Below, one piece after another: positions 27,501 through 36,087 of a DNA stretch of 64,000 nt (position 1 is its first letter; each line of letters opens with the position of its first letter). Location of the stretch: the NCBI GenBank assembly GCA_026008535.1, contig BRKX01000006.1:6532501-6596500 (forward strand), read 5' to 3'. This stretch comes from Perilla frutescens (Eukaryota; Streptophyta; Magnoliopsida; Lamiales; Lamiaceae). The position numbers and the translations under genes are program-made. Under the pieces are notes generated by a model. That model did no database searches, was not told where the DNA came from, and saw nothing but the letters and a program-made list of their open reading frames with translations.

Positions 27501-27787
27501 TTATGGAGTGTTCGGTTCTCCGAATCCCATTTTATTTACTGTTATGGAGTGTTCGGTTCTCCGAATCCCATTTTATTTACGGTTATGGAGTGTTCGGTTC
27601 TCCGAATCCCATTTTCTTTACTGTTATGGAGTGTTCGGTTCTCCGAATCCCATTTTATTTACTGTTATGGAGTGTTCGGTTCTCCGAATCCCATTTTCTT
27701 TACTGTTATGGAGTGTTCGGTTCTCCGAATCCCATTTTCTTTATTGTTACGGAGTGTTCGGTTCTCCGAATCCCGTTTACTTTCTGT
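27501..27787 (+). repeat. 41-bp tandem repeat x7 with hairpin core
   Basis: Units start at 27501, 27542, 27583, 27624, 27665, 27706 and 27747. Each has the self-complementary core TTCGG-TTCT-CCGAA and the spacer CATTTTATTTACTG or close variants. The period is not divisible by three and the unit has no stop in any frame, so all three forward frames stay open and give repetitive pseudo-peptides. The same array is at 35340-35626 in the 3' LTR. Confidence 0.9.
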
Positions 27788-27791
27788 TCCT

Positions 27792-27960
27792 GACAGGCGA
27801 AAGCCTGGCATTTATTTACTTTCCTTACTCAGACAGGCGCAAGCCTGGCTTTACATTGTTTTTCATGTCAAGGCAAAAGCCTGGCTTTATATTGCTTTCA
27901 CGACAAGCGGGAGCCTGGCATCTCTTTACTTTAAGTATTTGGACAGACATCAGTCTGGCT
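27792..27960 (+). repeat. five diverged ~40-bp hairpin modules
   Basis: Stem-loops with stems at 27794-27807 (CAGGC-GAAA-GCCTG), 27834-27847 (CAGGC-GCAA-GCCTG), 27871-27882 (AGGC-AAAA-GCCT), 27904-27917 (CAAGC-GGGA-GCCTG, one mismatch) and 27944-27957 (CAGAC-ATCA-GTCTG). The spacer (CATTTATTTACTT) resembles that of the preceding 41-bp array. The last copy has a compensated pair change in the stem. Confidence 0.75.
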
Positions 27961-28210
27961 TTTTTTTTATGCCTAACCTATTAACAGTTAACCTTTGAAC
28001 TGTTATTATTTACATTGAAGTTTGCCTTTGTTATTCTTTCTTGGGTTCATCCTAAGAGTCATGGTATCTGGTTTGAGTCATTTCATACGCTTTAAAAGCG
28101 TGGATTGATCCATTTATAGAGGTTATGCTGCCCATATTTTTAGGGCACTAACCCTATTTCTTTGATTGCTTCTGTTCAACAACCCCTTTCCCCTTTCCCC
28201 AAGTAGCGCA

Positions 28211-28240
28211 CCGGTCCCCTGCCCTTCTCCCGGGACCGGG
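28211..28240 (+). other. U5 terminal hairpin
   Basis: CCGGTCCC and GGGACCGG form an 8-bp GC-rich stem with a pyrimidine-rich loop, ending 8 bases before the LTR end and 11 before the PBS. It probably structures the RNA next to the primer site. Confidence 0.6.
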
Positions 28241-28251
28241 GCGTTACAGAG

Positions 28252-28263
28252 TGGTATCAGAGC
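28252..28263 (+). promoter_or_regulatory. primer binding site (initiator Met-tRNA)
   Basis: TGGTATCAGAGC, three bases after the LTR end, matches the usual plant PBS complementary to the 3' end of initiator methionine tRNA. Confidence 0.9.
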
Positions 28264-29090
28264 AGGCTGCAACTCTGCAGGCCTGTCATATTATTGATTG
28301 AGTCAAGTTCTCAGTGTATTCTCTTAATTAATTGTCTGATAGCCCTAGCACGTCGCCTACACCGCTCTCATCTTGCTTAAAAAAAAGGTACGTGAGTTAA
28401 AATGTTTTTTAGATTCAATTATATTTACTGATTTTTAAAAAAAAAAGAAATGTGGATAAGGACCATTCTCCACATTGATGGTATTTATGAAAAGTCACGC
28501 CAATGATTGTTTCGAAAGGATAATGGTATCATTTTGGACTATGTTTCCATATGATGATGGTTATGAATGAAAGGGACTTATTGTCCATGATGGTAAAAAA
28601 AAAAAAATTGTGGGGCATTGTGCCCAGATGGTATTGAATTATTATATTTAAATGGGACTATATGTCCATGATATTATTTGAAGGAATGTGTGGTGATAGT
28701 AATTAATGCCCTATGATTAGAAATGTGATAATGTGTAAGTGATTGGAAATGTGAGAATGTTAAAGTAATTGGAAATGTGATGATGTTAAATTGATGGGAA
28801 ACCGAGAATGCTTATGAAGATGAAATATGAACATAGAATGATTTGATTGAGAATGTAGATGAACATAGCCAATTGTGACTTATACACATAGATTGGATTT
28901 TAAGTGCCTCTCTTAAGATTCATGTGGAACGTAGACTGACTAAGTGCTTTCCTTTACAAATAAGTAGACTGATTAGAATTGCATGAGAAATGTTGTTGAG
29001 TATTTAGTTTAGGAGATATCTCACATTCATATTAATTTAGCACGAAGTAGATTTTGTGATAGTTATTTCTGAAGCCTAAAATTTTTCAGA
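28264..29090 (+). other. untranslated leader with hairpin modules
   Basis: About 830 bases between PBS and gag. Small inverted repeats at roughly 40-base spacing occur at 28451-28474 (TGTGGA/TCCACA), 28536-28548 (imperfect), 28574-28586 (GGAC-TTATT-GTCC), 28613-28625 (GGGC-ATTGT-GCCC) and 28655-28667 (GGAC-TATAT-GTCC). Most are followed by a gatggta-like spacer. From about 28718 to 28810 a roughly 30-bp repeat (attggaaatgtga) follows. A donor-like AGGTACGTGAG sits at 28387 and an acceptor-like atttttcag ends at 29089, one base before the gag ATG. Confidence 0.6.
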
Positions 29091-30209
29091 ATGCCTCCTA
29101 AGAAAAGAACACAGAACCAAGAAAACCATGGACAACCTGCACCAATTCCAATTCCCATACCGACATCAAGAGCAGAAGAAGCTTTTCGTAAACATCACCC
29201 ACCTACTTTCAATGGGCTAGGTGACCCAATAGATGCAGAAAAATGGATTCGATCTCTGGACCGAATATTTGATTACATGTCTTGCATGAATGAGGAAAAG
29301 CTTACATGTGCTCAGTTTCAATTGATTGACGATGCAGACTATTGGTGGGAGTCTGTAAAAAGAACTATGACTTATGAGCAATGGCAGGAATTTACTTGGG
29401 AAGACTTCAAGGAAGAAGTTTATCAGAAATACATTCCTGATTGCTATCGAGAAAAGAAAGAGTCGGAATTCTGGAACCTCCGACAGGGAAGCTCTACTGT
29501 TACTGAGTATGACCGTGCCTTTAATCAACTCTCTCGTTATGTTCCACATCTCGTGGACTCGGACTGCAAGAAGGCTAAGAAGTTTAGGAAGGGCCTTAAA
29601 CCAGAAATCAGCATGACTCTTATGGGGCATGATGAGATGTCGTATGCGCAAACACTGCGTCGGGCTTTGAACATAGAATCTGTTATGCCAGCTGAGAAAA
29701 TCCAGCCACAACAATCTTCCCAAGATCTGAAGGGAAAGCGGAAATGGGAAGATAGAAATGCAGTGGGAAATAAGCAACAGTGGGCCAAGGGAAATACCAA
29801 TTATGGGCAACAGAATCAACAAGGAAATAGGACTCCCTGCCCTATCTGCCGGAAGTTTCATTCAGGAAAGTGTATGAGGAATACAGATGGATGTTTCTTC
29901 TGTCATCAACCGGGACATTTTGCTCGAGATTGTCCTAGGAGTAAAGGAAATACAGGTTTTCCTCCTAGACCAGCACAAGATGGGAATATAAATCAGAGGC
30001 CTAATCAAGGGAACAATTCTAGGCCTAATCAGGGTGGAAACTTAAGGCAAAATCAGAGAGGAAATTTTAAGCCAGACCAAGGACAACGTGCCCTACAGCC
30101 AGCCAGGACTTATGCACTTCAGCAACAGCAGGCAGAGCGAGCTCCAGAAAATTTGGCAGGTATGATTAACATGGTTAATATACCTGTGCTCGCTTTATTT
30201 GATACTTGA
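29091..30209 (+). CDS. gag: Gag, plus start of protease
   Basis: The ATG at 29091 opens 372 codons. After a short basic head comes the plant retrotransposon Gag domain (about residues 30-175: HHPPTFNGLGDPIDAEKWI, then EVYQKYIPDCYREKK, RFRKGL-type end). A Gln/Asn/Gly-rich linker follows and a CCHC zinc knuckle at residues 268-281 (CFFCHQPGHFARDC), preceded by a knuckle-like CPICRKFHSGKC. The protein should form the particle and bind the element's RNA. It runs into the protease N-terminus (MVNIPVLALFDT) and ends at a TGA directly after Asp-Thr of the expected active-site motif. Gag is complete; only the downstream part of the polyprotein is cut off. Confidence 0.92.
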   Translation: MPPKKRTQNQENHGQPAPIPIPIPTSRAEEAFRKHHPPTFNGLGDPIDAEKWIRSLDRIFDYMSCMNEEKLTCAQFQLIDDADYWWESVKRTMTYEQWQEFTWEDFKEEVYQKYIPDCYREKKESEFWNLRQGSSTVTEYDRAFNQLSRYVPHLVDSDCKKAKKFRKGLKPEISMTLMGHDEMSYAQTLRRALNIESVMPAEKIQPQQSSQDLKGKRKWEDRNAVGNKQQWAKGNTNYGQQNQQGNRTPCPICRKFHSGKCMRNTDGCFFCHQPGHFARDCPRSKGNTGFPPRPAQDGNINQRPNQGNNSRPNQGGNLRQNQRGNFKPDQGQRALQPARTYALQQQQAERAPENLAGMINMVNIPVLALFDT

Positions 30210-33200
30210 GCTACACACTCTTTTATTTCAGAAAAGGCTAGTCAAAGATTAAAACTTAGACAAGTAGATGCTACTAATGCCTTAGAAGTTAGCATCCCTT
30301 CTGGAAAAACTGTGATAGCCAATAGAATATGCCTGGATTTGGAACTCGAGATTAACAAAAAGATTTTCATCACGGATTTATATGTAATCGACATGAAGGA
30401 TTTTGATATAATCTTGGGAATGAATTGGCTAACTGCAACGTATGCAACTATACGTTGTCATGAGAGAGAAGTTATATTCCAGAAACCAGGAGAACCAAAG
30501 GTAATTTTCTTTGGAGCAAGAATGGGTTTGAAGATACCAGTTGTTTCAGCCCTGAAAGCTATAAAGCTAATGAGAAAAGAAGGTTGCCATGCTTTTCTGG
30601 TTAACCTAGTAGGAAAAGAGAAAGAGGGAGTAACGATAGATCAAGTCCCTATCGTTCGGGAATACAAGGATGTTTTTCCACAGGACCTACCAGGGCTACC
30701 GCCCGATAGGCAAACTAAATTTACCATTGACTTGGAACCAGGAGCAGCTCCAATATCTAAGGCACCATATAGAATGGCCCCTAATGAGTTGCAAGAACTG
30801 AAGGTACAACTACAAGAGCTGTTGGACTTAGGTTTCATACAACCCAGTGTCTCACCTTGGGGAGCGCCTATTCTCTTTGTTAAAAAGAAGGATGGTACAT
30901 TGCGAATGTGCATAGACTATAGGGAGTTGAATAAGGTGACAGTTAAGAATAAGTATCCCTTGCCAAGGATCGATGACTTGTTTGACCAACTAAGAGGAGC
31001 TAACGTATTTTCAAAGATTGATTTACGTTCAGGTTATCACCAATTGAAGATAAGAAAAGAAGATGTGCCTAAGACAGCATTTCGAACACGTTACGGCCAC
31101 TATGAATTCTTAGTGATGCCATTTGGGTTGACTAATGCACCTGCTGTGTTCATGGATATGATGAACAGAGTCTTTCATCAATATCTGGATAACTTTGTTC
31201 TTGTGTTTATAGATGATATTCTTATCTATTCCAAAAGTGAGGAACAACACCAAGAACATCTACATATAATTTTGGAAACATTGAGGAGGGAGAAATTATA
31301 TGCCAAATTTAGCAAGTGTGAATTTTGGCTCAGTGAGGTAATGTTCCTTGGCCATATTGTGTCATCAGAAGGAATCAAAGTAGATCCTGCTAAGGTTGAA
31401 GCAGTAAGTAACTGGAAGTCACCTTCTAGTGCACATGAGATAAGAAGTTTCTTAGGGTTGGCAGGCTACTATAGAAGATTTATTGAAGGATTTTCTAAAT
31501 TGGCAAGACCAATGACACAATTGTTGAAAAAGAAGACTAAGTTTATTTGGACTGAGGAATGTGAGAAGAATTTCCAAGAACTTAAGAAAAGACTGACCAC
31601 AGCTCCAGTATTGGTTATACCAGAAGGAAATGAAGGATTTGTTATCTTTACAGATGCGTCTAAGCTAGGGCTAGGGTGTGTGCTAATGCAAGACAAGAGA
31701 GTCGTTGCTTATGCATCTCGCCAGCTCAGGCCACATGAGTTAAATTATCCTACCCATGACCTAGAGCTTGCAGCTGTGGTACATGCCTTGAAAATTTGGA
31801 GGCATTATTTATACGGTGTCAGATGTGAAATCTATACTGATCATAAGAGTCTTAAGTACTTCTTTGAACAGAAGGATTTAAACATGAGGCAGAGAAGGTG
31901 GCTAGAATTAGTTAAGGATTATGATTGTACCATTCTCTACCACCCCGGTAAAGTAAATGTTGTAGCAGACGCCCTTAGCCGAAAAACCAAAGCAGAGTTA
32001 GGTTGTTTCCTAACACAAGAAGAAAGGTTAATTGAAGAATTTCAAAGACTAGAGTTACAGTTGGTTCAACCACCAGACTCTACTAAAGGACTTATAGCTA
32101 CTTTAATAGCTAAACCCGATTTAAGGAAACGAATTGTGGAGGCACAAAGAGGGGATCAATTTTTGGAGAAGATGCGATTGAAAGTAAGATCTGAGGATTC
32201 AAAAGGATTTGCTGAAGCAAATGATAATGCTCTCATGTACGAAAGAAGAATATGTGTGCCCCACAATGAAGAGTTAAAGAATGAAATCATGATGGAAGCT
32301 CATGATACTCCATATACCGCTCACCCTGGAAGTACAAAGATGTATAGAGATTTGAAGAGAAACTTCTGGTGGCGAAATATGAAGAGAGAAGTGGCCTCAT
32401 TTGTTGAACGATGCTTAACTTGTCAGCAAGTAAAGGCGGTACATCAACGACCATCAGGATTATTACAACCACTTGAAATCCCAGAATGGAAATGGGAACA
32501 TATCAACATGGATTTTATAGTAGGATTACCAAAGTCAGTGCGAGGAAACACTGCGATATGGGTCGTTGTTGATCGATTGACCAAATCCGCGCACTTTTTG
32601 CCAATCAAGATGACACTTGGACTAGATAAGTTGGCTCAACTCTATGTGAAGGAGATTGTGCGATTACACGGAGTACCTGTCTCGATCACCTCTGACCGAG
32701 ATACCAGATTTACTTCTAGATTCTGGATAAGTCTCCAAGATGCCATGGGAACACAACTAAATTTCAGTACAGCTTTCCATCCTCAAACTGATGGACAATC
32801 AGAAAGGACAATACAAATACTAGAGGATATGCTCAGAGGAGTTTTAACTGATAGAGGTGGAAGCTGGGAAAATGTTTTACCCTTAGTAGAGTTCGCCTAT
32901 AACAACAGTTATCAGGAAACCATTGGAATGGCACCATATGAAGCATTGTATGGCCGAAAATGTAGATCACCACTTTATTGGGATGAAGTGGGTGAAAGAA
33001 AGATATTAGGCCCTGAGATTGTTCAGATAACAATCGAAATAATTGATAAGATAAGAATGAGAATGAAGGAGGCCCAAGATAGACAAAAAGCCTATGCAGA
33101 TAAACGTCGAAAGGATCTGTATTTTAATGTTGGAGATAAGGTCTTTCTCAAAATATCTCCTACTAAAGGAATTATACGTTTTGGCAAAAGAGGAAAATTG

Positions 33201-33581
33201 AAACCACGGTATATTGGACCATTTGAAATTCTTGAACGAGTTGGAGAGGTAGCTTATAGACTAGCCTTACCGCCAAGTCTAGCTGAGGTTCATAATGTTT
33301 TTCATGTCTCAATGTTGAGAAAGTACGTGTTTGATACTACACACGTTATAAAGAATGAAGAGATAGTCCTGAATCAGGATTTATCATATGAAGAAAAACC
33401 AGAGGCTATTCTTGACCAAAAGGTCCAAAAATTACGGAACAAACAGATATCACTGGTGAAAGTCCTATGGAATAACCATGGGAGAGAGGAAGCTACCTGG
33501 GAGCTTGAAAGCAGAATCAAGGAGTTGTACCCTGATTTACCCTATAGAGGTACGCAAATTTCGGGACGAAATTTTTATTAA
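30210..33581 (+). CDS. pol: Pol (protease remainder, RT, RNase H, integrase, chromodomain); separated from gag by a stop
   Basis: Same frame as gag after the TGA at 30207-30209, open to TAA at 33579-33581 with no own start required in the family. Numbered from 30312: RT with KKKDGTLRMCIDYRELN and FIDD at 299-302; RNase H with FTDASKLGLG near 447; integrase HHCC zinc finger (HDTPYTAHPG, then CLTCQQVK, about 662-705); DDE core (MDFIVGLP, TSDRDTRF, SERTIQILE, with about 35 residues between the last D and E). A GPY-like region (KPRYIGPFEIL) follows, then a C-terminal chromodomain-like segment (VKVLWNNHGREEATWE). In life this is one Gag-Pol polyprotein. Here the stop lies where the glycine of the protease D-T/S-G motif is expected. 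The rest shows no further break, so decay has barely begun. Confidence 0.92.
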   Translation, partial: ATHSFISEKASQRLKLRQVDATNALEVSIPSGKTVIANRICLDLELEINKKIFITDLYVIDMKDFDIILGMNWLTATYATIRCHEREVIFQKPGEPKVIFFGARMGLKIPVVSALKAIKLMRKEGCHAFLVNLVGKEKEGVTIDQVPIVREYKDVFPQDLPGLPPDRQTKFTIDLEPGAAPISKAPYRMAPNELQELKVQLQELLDLGFIQPSVSPWGAPILFVKKKDGTLRMCIDYRELNKVTVKNKYPLPRIDDLFDQLRGANVFSKIDLRSGYHQLKIRKEDVPKTAFRTRYGHYEFLVMPFGLTNAPAVFMDMMNRVFHQYLDNFVLVFIDDILIYSKSEEQHQEHLHIILETLRREKLYAKFSKCEFWLSEVMFLGHIVSSEGIKVDPAKVEAVSNWKSPSSAHEIRSFLGLAGYYRRFIEGFSKLARPMTQLLKKKTKFIWTEECEKNFQELKKRLTTAPVLVIPEGNEGFVIFTDASKLGLGCVLMQDKRVVAYASRQLRPHELNYPTHDLELAAVVHALKIWRHYLYGVRCEIYTDHKSLKYFFEQKDLNMRQRRWLELVKDYDCTILYHPGKVNVVADALSRKTKAELGCFLTQEERLIEEFQRLELQLVQPPDSTKGLIATLIAKPDLRKRIVEAQRGDQFLEKMRLKVRSEDSKGFAEANDNALMYERRICVPHNEELKNEIMMEAHDTPYTAHPGSTKMYRDLKRNFWWRNMKREVASFVERCLTCQQVKAVHQRPSGLLQPLEIPEWKWEHINMDFIVGLPKSVRGNTAIWVVVDRLTKSAHFLPIKMTLGLDKLAQLYVKEIVRLHGVPVSITSDRDTRFTSRFWISLQDAMGTQLNFSTAFHPQTDGQSERTIQILEDMLRGVLTDRGGSWENVLPLVEFAYNNSYQETIGMAPYEALYGRKCRSPLYWDEVGERKILGPEIVQITIEIIDKIRMRMKEAQDRQKAYADKRRKDLYFNVGDKVFLKISPTKGIIRFGKRGKLKPRYIGPFEILERVGEVAYRLALPPSLAEVHNVFHVSMLRKYVFDTTHVIKNEEIVLNQDLSYEEKPEAILDQKVQKLRNKQISLVKVLWNNHGREEATWELESRIKELYPDLPYRGTQISGRNFY

Positions 33582-33590
33582 GGAGGGTAG
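33580..33590 (+). promoter_or_regulatory. polypurine tract
   Basis: AAGGAGGGTAG two bases before the 3' LTR, overlapping the pol stop codon. Expected primer site for plus-strand synthesis. Confidence 0.8.
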
Positions 33591-33592
33591 AA

Positions 33593-36087
33593 TGTAATAC
33601 CCCGAAATATTTTAGAGGGGTTTTACTCAACTTATGTTACCTGAGGGTAATTTAGGTAAGAAGTTGGGTCCTTAAAGGACTCAAATAAAGGAAAATCGCA
33701 GCCAGGGAAATCTATTAAAAATTTTTTTTGGTCAAAAATTGCTTTAAAAATATGTTCTGATATTTTTCTTGGGTTGATAGAAAAATTTTCAAGCATCGTG
33801 CCAAACTTTGAATTTTCCAATTACGAGTTCAAATGAACACTTGGCACAATTTTAGGGTGAAAGGTAATAGATTTGGATAACTAAGGCACATCCGTCATTA
33901 TCCAATTTCTTTTTCGAAATATTATCCTATTTATTTTTCTTCTATAAATAGGAGGTTAAGGTTTCATTTTTCATTCATTTTCAAAATCGAAACGCCGAGC
34001 AGCTTCTAGAGAAGGTACGTCTCTAGTTTCCTATTTCATTTCCGAAATAGTCATTTTGAAGGTGTCAACGCATAGATCACGAATACGTGATTGAAATGAT
34101 GACACGACGGACGATCACGATGGAAAATCATCGTGACCGCCGCCAAAAGTCGCCACCACCTTTCAAATCGGTGACTCTTTCGGGTCATCGAATCAAAAAG
34201 TGTCTTTAGGGTTTTATGTTCTATGTATATTTATATACATTTTCCATGTTGTCACTTTTTAATTTCGGGTATATTTTGGGTATCCGATTATTAAATTGTA
34301 GTCTTTTTCAGATCTATCCTTCGTGGATAGCCCTATCGTATTTTTAAACTCAAAAGTTGTTCCGTGTCAAAATATAGTATTTTTATTTAAAGTTTCATAT
34401 TTTTCCAATGGGCAGATCTTGCGGTATGAATTTATTTGTACCGAATTAATTTTAGGATACGGGTTTGACCACCCCGTATGCCAAAACTTCCTAAACGGTT
34501 TTTCTTTATAAAAATGCCCTGAGTAAAGTTCCCTTAAGAGTCAAAATATTTTGATGATCCGGGTGCTGCGTATTAAGATAGTAGATATTATAATATTTAC
34601 TTCATAGCTAAGAAAGGTTAGATTTTGACCTAATGGTAGTCATTCATCGAAACTAAGTTGCCGGATAATCTTGTAGGCACAGAAGAAGGAGACTTCTAGT
34701 TGAGATCAGAATCAGAATCTAGATCTAGCTCAGATTACCAGGTGGGTTTTTATTATATAAAAATATGTTTCGGGTTATTAAGCCCTGATATTTATAAAAT
34801 GAATATGATTGAATATCCAACTCATGACTGTATTTGATGTGCTCTCCTGACTCATGTAAGTCTTACTACTGTTTTTGGTGACGAAACTACAATGGTTCAC
34901 GATATCGAGCCCCAAGCAAACAGGGCAGTGTCCAACCTTAAGCAGCCGGGTTGTGTACACGAACCGACTCACCGTAAGCGTTCTAGGGGAGAGTTGCGCG
35001 CAATGATGGAACGAAAATGATTTAGTATACATGGAATTCGCAAATTTTCTACTTTAAAAGCTTTCCATGATATGCTCTCAATATGATTGGATATTCTATT
35101 TTATAAAATGATTCTGAAGGTTTTTCTCAAAAGTACCCACTGAGTGCATTAGTACTCACGCCCAAATCTTTTCAAATATTTTCAGGATGAGCTGCGGGAT
35201 GGTGGACGGTTGTGCTAAGGCTGAAGGGCTATCTTTTGATGTATATGTTTCTTTTATGTGTGGAGTCCAACTGAGAACATGGTTACCTTTTGTGTCTGAA
35301 TAAATGCACTGCGTTTTTGTCCGCTTACTCTGATTATTGTTATGGAGTGTTCGGTTCTCCGAATCCCATTTTATTTACTGTTATGGAGTGTTCGGTTCTC
35401 CGAATCCCATTTTATTTACGGTTATGGAGTGTTCGGTTCTCCGAATCCCATTTTCTTTACTGTTATGGAGTGTTCGGTTCTCCGAATCCCATTTTATTTA
35501 CTGTTATGGAGTGTTCGGTTCTCCGAATCCCATTTTCTTTACTGTTATGGAGTGTTCGGTTCTCCGAATCCCATTTTCTTTATTGTTACGGAGTGTTCGG
35601 TTCTCCGAATCCCGTTTACTTTCTGTTCCTGACAGGCGAAAGCCTGGCATTTATTTACTTTCCTTACTCAGACAGGCGCAAGCCTGGCTTTACATTGTTT
35701 TTCATGTCAAGGCAAAAGCCTGGCTTTATATTGCTTTCACGACAAGCGGGAGCCTGGCATCTCTTTACTTTAAGTATTTGGACAGACATCAGTCTGGCTT
35801 TTTTTTTATGCCTAACCTATTAACAGTTAACCTTTGAACTGTTATTATTTACATTGAAGTTTGCCTTTGTTATTCTTTCTTGGGTTCATCCTAAGAGTCA
35901 TGGTATCTGGTTTGAGTCATTTCATACGCTTTAAAAGCGTGGATTGATCCATTTATAGAGGTTATGCTGCCCATATTTTTAGGGCACTAACCCTATTTCT
36001 TTGATTGCTTCTGTTCAACAACCCCTTTCCCCTTTCCCCAAGTAGCGCACCGGTCCCCTGCCCTTCTCCCGGGACCGGGGCGTTACA
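33593..36087 (+). repeat. 3' LTR
   Basis: A copy of the 5' LTR offset by exactly 7839 bp, ending at 36087 and followed by the target duplication GTAAT. All compared segments, including the hairpin arrays (35340-35800), are the same. Confidence 0.95.

Larger units (their letters stand above)
25754..28248 (+). repeat. 5' LTR
   Basis: U3 contains a TATA box (TATAAATA at 26104-26111), which predicts transcription starting near 26135 and therefore a very long R-U5. A strong splice-donor-like agaagGTACGT follows at 26176. Further in are a seven-unit 41-bp array (27501-27787), five related hairpin modules (27792-27960) and a terminal hairpin CCGGTCCC/GGGACCGG (28211-28240) just before the PBS. Confidence 0.95.
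25754..36087 (+). mobile_element. complete Ty3/gypsy chromovirus LTR retrotransposon (Tekay/Del-like)
   Basis: 10,334 bp with 2495-bp LTRs beginning TGTAATACCCC and ending GCGTTACA, flanked by the 5-bp direct repeat GTAAT (25749-25753 and 36088-36092). The order is LTR, PBS, long leader, gag, protease, RT, RNase H, integrase, chromodomain-like tail, polypurine tract, LTR, which is the gypsy order. The C-terminal chromodomain-like segment, long LTRs and Met-tRNA PBS point to the Tekay/Del chromovirus lineage. Everything is in one frame from 29091 to 33581 except a single TGA at 30207. The LTRs have the same length and I saw no difference in the parts compared, so insertion was recent. The element lies in the sense orientation within an intron of the B3 gene. 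Confidence 0.95.

Noticed and set aside
27501..27787. CRISPR-like array
   Set aside because: The units are contiguous 41-bp copies including their spacers; there are no unique spacers, and the setting is a plant LTR.
27451..27998. Long open frames of 96-177 codons in all three forward frames of the LTR, and again at 35290-35837
   Set aside because: They come from a 41-bp unit without stops, read in shifted frames; the peptides are just repeats of one another, with no start or codon signal.
29217..29861. 214-codon minus-strand frame in the retrotransposon
   Set aside because: Antisense of gag with no recognisable domain.
30207..30209. TGA read as selenocysteine
   Set aside because: Land plants lack the selenocysteine system, and no fitting hairpin was sought or expected; a point change is simpler.
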